From assembly GCA_005884155.1 (NCBI GenBank), contig VAXD01000002.1:8175-15613 (forward strand): DNA of 7,439 bases, in the 5' to 3' direction. The translations under genes were made by a program, and so were the position numbers. Numbering within the stretch: position 1 is the stretch's first letter; each line of letters opens with the position of its first letter. Shown one piece after another: positions 1 through 5,273 of the stretch. The notes beneath the pieces are model-generated. The model did no database searches. It had not been told where the DNA came from and saw only the letters and a list, made by a program, of their open reading frames with translations. The stretch comes from Actinomycetota bacterium (lineage in GTDB: Bacteria; Actinomycetota; Thermoleophilia; Gaiellales; Gaiellaceae).

Positions 1-84
1 CCGCCGCCACCCCCGCCACCGCCACCTCCGCCGCCGCCTCCTCCGCCACCGCCTCTTCCGCCACCTCCGCCATCGCCACCGCCG
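1..84 (+). repeat. Polyproline low-complexity coding tract
   Basis: This is a run of CCN codons (ccg, cca, cct, ccc) encoding 18 consecutive prolines, then Leu, five prolines, Ser and three more prolines. It is a protein-level repeat with mixed synonymous codons rather than a pure DNA microsatellite, which suggests selection on the amino-acid sequence. It continues to the window edge, so its full length is unknown. Translation of such tracts generally requires elongation factor P. Confidence 0.9.
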
Positions 85-294
85 TTCAAGCCGCCGTGTG
101 TAGTGCCGAACGTGGTCGGCATGGTGCTCGCGAAGGCCGTCAGGCGGATAGCACACGCCCATTGCCGCCCGGGCAGGGTCACGCGAGTGCACTCGACCAG
201 GGCAAAGAAGAACCACGTTCTGGCACAGAACCCGCATGCCGGCAAGAGGCTCAGGAACGCCGCGAAGGTCAACCTGACCGTCGGCAAGGGCTAG
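1..294 (+). CDS. PASTA-domain surface protein, C-terminal end (5' partial)
   Basis: The frame is open from the first base of the window, so the N-terminus lies outside; 97 residues are visible before the TAG stop. Residues 1-28 are almost pure proline (26 of 28, with 18 in a row), a rigid extended linker of the kind that spans the cell wall. From about residue 34 to 95 there is a single PASTA domain: the opening VPNVVGM, a helix ending in AHAHC, the middle HVLAQNP and the closing VNLTVGKG match the family pattern. PASTA domains bind peptidoglycan muropeptides or beta-lactams in Ser/Thr kinases and penicillin-binding proteins, and also cap many actinobacterial extracellular proteins. Cys33, just before the domain, and Cys55, at the end of its first helix, could form a disulfide. 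The domain is very basic (many Lys, Arg, His). The upstream part is unseen, so a kinase or an Ig-like surface protein are both possible; the proline linker with one terminal PASTA favours the latter. Confidence 0.85.
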   Translation, partial: PPPPPPPPPPPPPPPPPPLPPPPPSPPPFKPPCVVPNVVGMVLAKAVRRIAHAHCRPGRVTRVHSTRAKKNHVLAQNPHAGKRLRNAAKVNLTVGKG

Positions 295-304
295 GACGCG
301 ATTG

Positions 305-955
305 CTAGCGGGGCTCGACTGCTTCGGCGGTCAGTCCCGCGAGCGACTCCAGCACGACGTCGGCCTGCGCCAGAGCGTCCTCGCCGGGTGGGAAGTGCCG
401 GTTCGGGATCACCAGTACGCGCATCCCCGCGGCCTTCGCGGCGAGGATGCCGTTGTGCGAGTCCTCGATCGCGGCCGCTCGCGTAGGCTCGACCTGAAGG
501 CGACGCGCCGCTTCGAGGTAGACGTTCGGGGCGGGCTTTCCGCGCGAGACCTCCTCGGAGGAGACCGTCGCCGCGAACCGGTCGGCGACGTTCAGGAGCT
601 CGAGCGCGAGCTCGATCAGCTCGCGGTTCGACGACGACGCGAGCCCGAGCGGCCAGTGCTCGGCGAGCCGCTCGACCGCGTCGCGCGCTCCGGGCACAGC
701 CGGCAGGTGCCTGCGGTAGATCGTCTCGACCCGCCGGACGACTTCCTTCGAGATCTCCTCCGGCGGATCCGGCACCCCAAGCTCGTCGTGCATGTAGCGC
801 GACCACTCGAGCGAGCTCATGCCCATCATCTGCCGCTGCGCGCCCTCGTGCCAGCGGCCGCCGCGCTCGCGCGTGAGCTCTTCGCGCACCTCGTCCCAGA
901 CGTGCTCGGAGTCGAGCAGGACGCCGTCGAGGTCGAACACGACGGCCTCGATCAC
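305..955 (-). CDS. HAD-superfamily hydrolase, beta-phosphoglucomutase/phosphatase-like
   Basis: This 216-residue cytosolic protein starts at a GTG (955-953) that overlaps the TGA of the flavin reductase gene upstream (shared GTGA), so it is probably translated by coupling. All four HAD motifs are present. Motif I is DLDGVLLDS, with nucleophile Asp8 and general acid/base Asp10; motif II is Ser107 in LASSSNR; motif III is Lys140 in SRGKPAPN; motif IV is Glu164-Asp165 in EDSHNGILAAKAAGM, which binds Mg2+. Residues of about 15-85 form the alpha-helical C1 cap typical of the beta-phosphoglucomutase / phosphoglycolate phosphatase / YcjU-type subfamily I, and the length is normal for it. The family makes a phospho-aspartate intermediate and acts on small phosphorylated metabolites; the substrate cannot be read from the sequence. 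The upstream partner suggests, only weakly, a flavin-related phosphoester. The gene is last in the run and converges on the PASTA gene. Confidence 0.92.
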   Translation of the reverse strand: MIEAVVFDLDGVLLDSEHVWDEVREELTRERGGRWHEGAQRQMMGMSSLEWSRYMHDELGVPDPPEEISKEVVRRVETIYRRHLPAVPGARDAVERLAEHWPLGLASSSNRELIELALELLNVADRFAATVSSEEVSRGKPAPNVYLEAARRLQVEPTRAAAIEDSHNGILAAKAAGMRVLVIPNRHFPPGEDALAQADVVLESLAGLTAEAVEPR

Positions 956-1422
956 AGTACGGCGTAGCTCTGCCGGTAGAAGACGAGCGGCTGCTCGGCT
1001 GGGCCGGGCTCGGCGCTTTCGACTTCCGCGACGAAGAACGTGTGGTCGCCGGTCTCGTGCTCCTGGACGAGGCGCCCCGCGAGCCAGGCGACCGCACCGT
1101 CGAGCTGCGGCGGGCCGCCGGTGTCGCGAAGCGGGATCCGTGTCCAGAGCGCGATCGGTGGGACTCCGCGGGCGAAGTGCTGCGCAAGGGCCTCCTGGCC
1201 GGTGGCGAGCATGCTCACGGCGAGCATCTCGGACTCGCGCAGGAGCTCGTGCAGCGCTGCGTCCCGGCGGACCGCGAAGCCGACGAGGGGCGGCTCGAGC
1301 GAGAGCGAGACGAGCGAGGCGACGGTCAGGCCGGCACGCTGGCCGCGAACCTCGACGGTGATGACCGCCACGCCCGCCGGAAAGCGTGCCATGACCGCCC
1401 GCAGCTCGTCGCCCCCGACCAC
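952..1422 (-). CDS. Flavin reductase-like domain protein (FMN-binding split barrel)
   Basis: This 156-residue cytosolic protein has the compact form of the flavin reductase family (HpaC/PheA2-like NAD(P)H:flavin oxidoreductases that supply reduced FMN or FAD to two-component monooxygenases). Diagnostic stretches are RFPAGVAVITV (13-23), then GLTVASLVSLSLEPPLVGFAV (about 31-51), which forms the flavin-phosphate-binding loop and strand, DHTFFVAEV (126-134), and the closing PLVFYRQSYAVL. The GTG at 1422 is chosen because it puts eight residues before LRAVMARFPAGV, as in relatives. An ATG at 1433-1431 is out of frame, and the next in-frame ATG (Met11) would cut the first helix. No clear Shine-Dalgarno is visible. 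The gene starts 25 nt after the stop of the secreted-protein gene and overlaps the HAD gene by 4 nt. No monooxygenase partner lies in the window, so the physiological acceptor is unknown. Confidence 0.9.
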   Translation of the reverse strand: MVGGDELRAVMARFPAGVAVITVEVRGQRAGLTVASLVSLSLEPPLVGFAVRRDAALHELLRESEMLAVSMLATGQEALAQHFARGVPPIALWTRIPLRDTGGPPQLDGAVAWLAGRLVQEHETGDHTFFVAEVESAEPGPAEQPLVFYRQSYAVL

Positions 1423-1447
1423 GCCCGGATCATATGAGTCGCCTAGC

Positions 1448-2425
1448 TCAGTGCTGGTGGCACTTGCGCCAGCCGCCGCGGATCTCGTCGAGCTTCGCGT
1501 TCATCGACTGCTCCATCGCGACGTCGTTCGCGTTGTTCGGGTCGTACCTGTGCAGCCCGAGGCCGTGCCAGGCGATGTCCGGCGTCACGCCGGGCCCGAC
1601 CGCCGTGATCCGGTACTGGTCGCCGTGCGCCGGCCCGCGACGCTTGTGCGGCGTGCCCGGCGGGTGCGGGTGCCCGTTCACAAACGGGTTGCGTCGGAAA
1701 AAGCCGAAGCAGAAGATCCCGGGCGGCCCGGAGGTGACGAACGCCTCTTCGCGCCGCCAGCCCTTCCCGTATGGCGAGTTGTGCGTGTCGAGATAGAGGA
1801 GCCGACCGTAGTTGTCGGTCGGAGCGCCGAAGTGCGTCGTGCCGAAGCCGCGCACGCCAACGCCTCGGTACGTGAACTGGCCGAAGACTTCCTCGATGTG
1901 ATGGCTGTAAACCCAGTCCTGGTAGACGTCGAGCTCGGCCGGCGCGCCGGACCAGTGCGACAGGTGCAGCCACCATTCCTTCTGCTTGAAGAGCCACGGT
2001 TTGAAGCCGAGCCCCGGCAGCGGGGTCTGCCAGCTCTGCAGCGCCCAGTAGGAGCCGTCCGGCGCCTTGCAGGCAGTCACGAGCCAGTCGAGCTGCGGCC
2101 CGTCGTACGGCAGGCAGGAATTCCGGAAATGCCGCCAGACACCGTGCCCGTAGAAGAGGCGCCCGCCGGAGTAGTCCAGCCGGAACTTGACCTGCGGGAC
2201 GTTCGGGCGCGGCGGTCTCGTGCGCGCGTTGACGGCCCCACGCGCGATCAGGTGCAGCAAGCGTCGCCCGTGGTCGCGGAAGGTGATCAGCGCGACGCCC
2301 TGCGCGTTGACCTCGAGCTTGACGTTCGCCGCGTTGCGTGCGATCAGCTGCGAGCCATAAGCAGGCCCGGCGAGCGCGCCGGCAAAGCCGGCGACGACGA
2401 CGGCCAGGATGAAACGGTTCCGCAT
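1448..2425 (-). CDS. Secreted Trp-rich protein of unknown function
   Basis: This 325-residue protein has a clear Sec signal peptide: MRNR, a hydrophobic core (about 5-20) and a likely cleavage after Ala22-Tyr23-Gly24. The mature protein has no further membrane segment. It is unusually aromatic, with 12 Trp, many Tyr/Phe/His and only four Cys (104, 119, 239, 322), which could pair as two disulfides outside the cell. Notable blocks are FRLDYSGG (81-88), SCLPYDGPQLDWLVTACKAPDG (103-124, two Cys), WWLHLSHWSG (151-160), FTYRGVGVRGFGTTHFG (184-200), YLDTHNSPYGKGWRREEAF (211-229) and VGPGVTPDIAWHG (276-288). I do not recognise a characterised domain or active site; from memory it resembles uncharacterised secreted proteins frequent in Thermoleophilia. 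A role in binding a wall or carbohydrate ligand would fit the aromatic surface, but this is a guess. The ATG at 2425 is chosen because it places the Arg-rich n-region directly before the hydrophobic core. The frame is open far upstream, but that part is a shadow of the c-di-GMP gene. Confidence 0.88.
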   Translation of the reverse strand: MRNRFILAVVVAGFAGALAGPAYGSQLIARNAANVKLEVNAQGVALITFRDHGRRLLHLIARGAVNARTRPPRPNVPQVKFRLDYSGGRLFYGHGVWRHFRNSCLPYDGPQLDWLVTACKAPDGSYWALQSWQTPLPGLGFKPWLFKQKEWWLHLSHWSGAPAELDVYQDWVYSHHIEEVFGQFTYRGVGVRGFGTTHFGAPTDNYGRLLYLDTHNSPYGKGWRREEAFVTSGPPGIFCFGFFRRNPFVNGHPHPPGTPHKRRGPAHGDQYRITAVGPGVTPDIAWHGLGLHRYDPNNANDVAMEQSMNAKLDEIRGGWRKCHQH

Positions 2426-2441
2426 CGAGACGAGACCCCGC

Positions 2442-2459
2442 ACATCGGGTACATCGGAT
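2442..2459. repeat. Tandem 9-nt repeat in the gap before the secreted-protein gene
   Basis: ACATCGGGT (2442-2450) is followed directly by ACATCGGAT (2451-2459), identical at 8 of 9 positions. It lies in the 65-nt gap between the c-di-GMP enzyme gene and the secreted-protein gene, ending 16 nt upstream of the latter's ATG. Direct repeats in such a place can be operator half-sites or leader elements, but two copies of a 9-mer in GC-rich DNA could be chance. The rest of the gap holds no convincing promoter, terminator or strong Shine-Dalgarno. Confidence 0.3.
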
Positions 2460-2490
2460 TCCGCGCGCTGGTTCTTGACCCTCGGGTTAG

Positions 2491-5214
2491 CTAAGACGCA
2501 ATCCGGTCGACCGACTCCCAGGGGATCCCGAGGAAGACGTTGACGACGCCGGGGTCGAACTGGGATCCGGCGGCCTCGCGCAGCCGGTGGCGGGCCTCTT
2601 CGACGCTCAGCCGCTTGCGGTACGGGCGGTCGGTAGTCATCGCGTGGAACGCGTCGCAGACGAAGATGATCCGAGCCTCGACCGGGATCTCCTCGCCGGC
2701 TTTGCCGTCCGGATAGCCCTTGCCGTCCCAACGCTCGTGGCAGCCGCGCACGATCGTCCGCACCTCGGCGAGGCGGTCGATCGGCTCGAGGATCCGCTCG
2801 CCGAGCTCCGGGTGCATCTCGATGACGCGCCGCTCGTCCTCCGTCAGCGGCCCCGGCTTGAGCAGGATGCTCGTCGGCACGCCGATCTTGCCGATGTCGT
2901 GGAAGAGCGCGCCGAGCTCCAGCCGCTTCAGCGCCGGCGCGTCGAAGCCGAGCTCGCGGCCGACGCGCAGCGCCATGTCGGTGATCCAGCGCGTGTGTGA
3001 AGAGGTGTACTCGTCGTTCGCCTCGAGCGCGTTCGCGAGCGCCTCGACCGTCGAGACGAAGGTGCCCTCGAGGCTCTCGAAGCTGCGCGCCCGCTGCAGC
3101 GCGACGGACGCCTGATAGGAGAGGCCGCCAAGCAGCCGCAGGAGCTCGTCGCTCGAGAGGACGCCCGCGGCCGGGTCGCGAATCGTGATGAAGCCGTCGA
3201 CCGCACCCTCGGCGCGCAGCGGCGCGAGCGCGAGGTCCGGCCACGCACGGCCGTCGGGCGACGGCAGCGTCTCGGCGAGCTCGCTGCCGCTTGCGAGGAA
3301 CGGCTCGTTCCGGCCGCCGATCGCCTCGCGGACGAGAGCGCCCTCGAGTGCGACGTCGACCATCGGGCGCAACTCCGGCACGCCGTCCGGGTCCGAGTGC
3401 GAGACGACCCGAAAGTTGCCCTCGTCGTCCGGCAGCCAGAGCGAGCAGCTCTTGCCTAGGAGCAGCGAAGCAGCGCGTGCGGTCTCCTCGGTGATCTCCT
3501 CCAGCGTCTCCGCCTCCGAGATCGCGCCGGTGTACTCGAGCAACGCCTTCAGGTGCGCCGCTTCCCGCCGCTGCGCCTCGTACAGGCGCGCATTCTCGAG
3601 CGCGACCGAAGCGTGGCCCGCGAGCACCTCGAGCAGCCGCACGTCGTCTTCGTCGAACTGACCGACGCCGAGCTTCGAGATCCCGACCACGCCGATCACG
3701 CGGGTGCCGTAGCAGAGCGGGACAGCGATCTGGGACTCCTCGATCGCGTGCGTGCCGGGGATCATCACCGCGTGCTCGCACTCGAGCGTGTTCGCGACGA
3801 GCAGCGGCATGCCGGTCGCGGCCACGTGGCCGGTGATCCCGTTGCCGATCTTCGTGCTCGGGAAGTCGACCCGCTGGCCGTCGCGCGCCACGAGCTCGCC
3901 GCGGAACGCGATCGGGACCACCTCGTCGCCCTCGACGACCGAGACGCGACAGTTGTGATAGTCGATCAGGAGCCTGAGCTCGTCCGCGATCACGGCGCCG
4001 ATCTCGCGCACGTCGTTGAGCCGGTTCAGCTTGCCGGCAAGACCTTGCAACATCTTCAGGTGGGCGATCGAGCGGACGTCGCGGCCGGTCGCGGCCGGGC
4101 CCTGGGGCCGCTCGCTCGCAGTCTCGTCGAAGAGCACGATCTGGTTCTTGCCGCGCGCCTTCGAGGTCATCATCGCGGCCTCGGCGCAGGCCACCAGCTC
4201 GCGGGGGTTCATTGCGTGCTGCGGGCCTTGCGAGATGCCGATCGACGTGGTGATCTTCCCGGCCGGGCCGAAGGCGACCGACGAGAGCGAGTCGGTCAGG
4301 CGCCGCGCCAGGTTGAGCGCGTCGCCTGCGTCGCAGGAGGCCATGATCACGCCGAACTCCTCGCCACCGAGGCGGCAGACGACATCGGAGCCGCGGAGGG
4401 CTGCGCGCAGCAGCTCGGCGAGGTCGCGCAGGACCTGGTCGCCGACGCCGTGGCCGTAGACGTCGTTGACGCGCTTGAAGTCGTCGATGTCGAGCATCAG
4501 CACCGCGACCGAGTCCCGGGCGCGGCTCGCGCGCGTCAGCTCGGCGCGCAGGCGCTCGTGGAAGTAGCGGTGGTTGTAGAGCCCGGTCAGCGAGTCGGTC
4601 TGCGCCTGGTACTCGAGCCGCGCACGGATCTGCGCGTTGTCGAGCGCGAGCGCGGCGGCGTCGCCGAAGCGGCGCGCGAGCTCGAACTCTTCGTCGCTGA
4701 ACTCCGCGTGCTCGCCGAGGCGGTAGATGTTGAGCGCACCCTTGACCGCGTCGCGGGCGATCAGCGGCACGGTGATCAGGGCCTCGGGCTCGTCGGGCGG
4801 GGTGCCGGGGACGACCTTCATGCGCGGGTCGAGATGGGCCTGGTTCGTGCGCACGGGCTCGCGGTGCAGCGCAGCCCAGCCGGTGATGCCCTCGCCGAAC
4901 TTGCGCGGGCTGTTCATGATGTTGTCGGCCCACTGGTCGCGCGCGAGCACGGGGGTGAGCGTCATCTGGGCCTCGTCCGCCTGGTAGATCGAGAGCGTGT
5001 CGTAGGGCACGAGCTCGGCCAGCGTGTCGGCGATTCGCTCGAGCAGGTTGTCGACGGTGTGCTCGGAGAGGATCTCGTGGAAGACGTCCGCTAGCTGGCG
5101 GTACGACTGGACGAGGCCGTCCGAACGGGGGCGTCCAGGAGCGCCGGGGAGGGCGTCCAGGTCGCGTGCAGGGGCCGCAGCCGCGAAGAGGTGCCGCATT
5201 GGCCTTAGTTTCAT
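2491..5214 (-). CDS. Hybrid c-di-GMP enzyme: GAF-GGDEF-GAF-GAF-HD-GYP
   Basis: This 907-residue cytosolic protein has no signal peptide or membrane segment. Domains in order are: GAF about 50-195; GGDEF diguanylate cyclase about 205-363; a second GAF about 395-545; a third GAF about 553-708; HD-GYP phosphodiesterase about 712-900. The cyclase half looks competent. It has DSLTGLYNHRYF (207-218), DIDDFKRVND (242-251, metal ligand Asp242), Asp259, the signature GGEEF (283-287) and an RxxD product-inhibition site (Arg274, Asp277) at the usual spacing. The phosphodiesterase half has YTSSH (His740), HDIGK (His772-Asp773), His801, the GYP loop HERWDGKGYPDG (826-837) and Asp854. The usual HHE motif reads CHE, with Cys825 in place of the first metal-ligand His. 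The protein can plausibly both make and degrade c-di-GMP, with GAF sensors choosing the direction; no GAF ligand can be named. ATG 5214 has GGAAG 4 nt upstream; Met6 (5199) is an alternative. The gene lies 59 nt after the membrane-protein gene, with a hairpin in the gap. Confidence 0.95.
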   Translation of the reverse strand: MKLRPMRHLFAAAAPARDLDALPGAPGRPRSDGLVQSYRQLADVFHEILSEHTVDNLLERIADTLAELVPYDTLSIYQADEAQMTLTPVLARDQWADNIMNSPRKFGEGITGWAALHREPVRTNQAHLDPRMKVVPGTPPDEPEALITVPLIARDAVKGALNIYRLGEHAEFSDEEFELARRFGDAAALALDNAQIRARLEYQAQTDSLTGLYNHRYFHERLRAELTRASRARDSVAVLMLDIDDFKRVNDVYGHGVGDQVLRDLAELLRAALRGSDVVCRLGGEEFGVIMASCDAGDALNLARRLTDSLSSVAFGPAGKITTSIGISQGPQHAMNPRELVACAEAAMMTSKARGKNQIVLFDETASERPQGPAATGRDVRSIAHLKMLQGLAGKLNRLNDVREIGAVIADELRLLIDYHNCRVSVVEGDEVVPIAFRGELVARDGQRVDFPSTKIGNGITGHVAATGMPLLVANTLECEHAVMIPGTHAIEESQIAVPLCYGTRVIGVVGISKLGVGQFDEDDVRLLEVLAGHASVALENARLYEAQRREAAHLKALLEYTGAISEAETLEEITEETARAASLLLGKSCSLWLPDDEGNFRVVSHSDPDGVPELRPMVDVALEGALVREAIGGRNEPFLASGSELAETLPSPDGRAWPDLALAPLRAEGAVDGFITIRDPAAGVLSSDELLRLLGGLSYQASVALQRARSFESLEGTFVSTVEALANALEANDEYTSSHTRWITDMALRVGRELGFDAPALKRLELGALFHDIGKIGVPTSILLKPGPLTEDERRVIEMHPELGERILEPIDRLAEVRTIVRGCHERWDGKGYPDGKAGEEIPVEARIIFVCDAFHAMTTDRPYRKRLSVEEARHRLREAAGSQFDPGVVNVFLGIPWESVDRIAS

Positions 5215-5231
5215 GTTCTTCCGCTTCTGGG

Positions 5232-5254
5232 AGATCCCCCGGAAAGGGGAATCT
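5232..5254 (-). promoter_or_regulatory. Leader hairpin upstream of the c-di-GMP enzyme gene
   Basis: On the - strand the RNA reads AGAUUCCCC, loop UUUCC, GGGGGAUCU: a 9-bp stem with one U-G wobble and a 5-nt loop. It begins 19 nt after the stop codon of the membrane-protein gene and ends 17 nt before the ATG at 5214. The wobble position pairs only in the - strand transcript; on the + strand it is a C-A mismatch. No U-run follows, so it is not a classical intrinsic terminator. It could be a U-less attenuator, a processing or stability element separating the two cistrons, or a structure affecting initiation. The pairing is seen; the function is inferred. Confidence 0.45.
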
Positions 5255-5273
5255 GTCCGGAACGTTCATCGGC

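Noticed and set aside
295..304. A bidirectional terminator between the convergent PASTA and HAD genes.
   Set aside because: Only 10 nt separate the stop codons and no hairpin can be formed across them; the two nearby CTAG sites just contain the stop codons.
291..1187. A 298-codon - strand frame overlapping the HAD and flavin reductase genes.
   Set aside because: It is Arg/Ala/Ser-rich with no domain, and out of frame with two genes that carry complete family motifs.
1431..1433. An ATG with an AGG 11 nt upstream as the start of the flavin reductase.
   Set aside because: It is out of frame with the conserved protein and its frame gives a short, unrelated peptide; GTG 1422 is in frame and places the conserved helix correctly.
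1040..2494. A 484-codon open frame on the + strand across the flavin reductase and secreted-protein genes.
   Set aside because: It crosses two well-supported genes antisense, has biased composition and shows no recognisable motif.
2484..2494. Perfect palindrome TTAGCTAA (2487-2494) and a small ACCC-GA-GGGT fold at the end of the c-di-GMP gene as a possible terminator.
   Set aside because: The palindrome is centred on the stop codon, the neighbouring stem has only 4 bp with a 2-nt loop, and no U-run follows.
3553..5094. A 513-codon open frame on the + strand antisense to the c-di-GMP gene.
   Set aside because: It mirrors the codon pattern of the real gene, is dominated by Arg, Val, Asp, Glu, Ala, Leu and His without any domain, and has no ribosome-binding site. 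It is a usual GC-rich antisense artefact.
2426..5269. A frame without stops that continues upstream from the secreted-protein gene through the whole c-di-GMP gene, giving a potential 1273-residue protein.
   Set aside because: The upstream portion is Arg/Pro/Ala-rich shadow sequence in a different frame from a gene with clear GAF, GGDEF and HD-GYP motifs. Only the part from 2425 on shows a signal peptide and normal composition.
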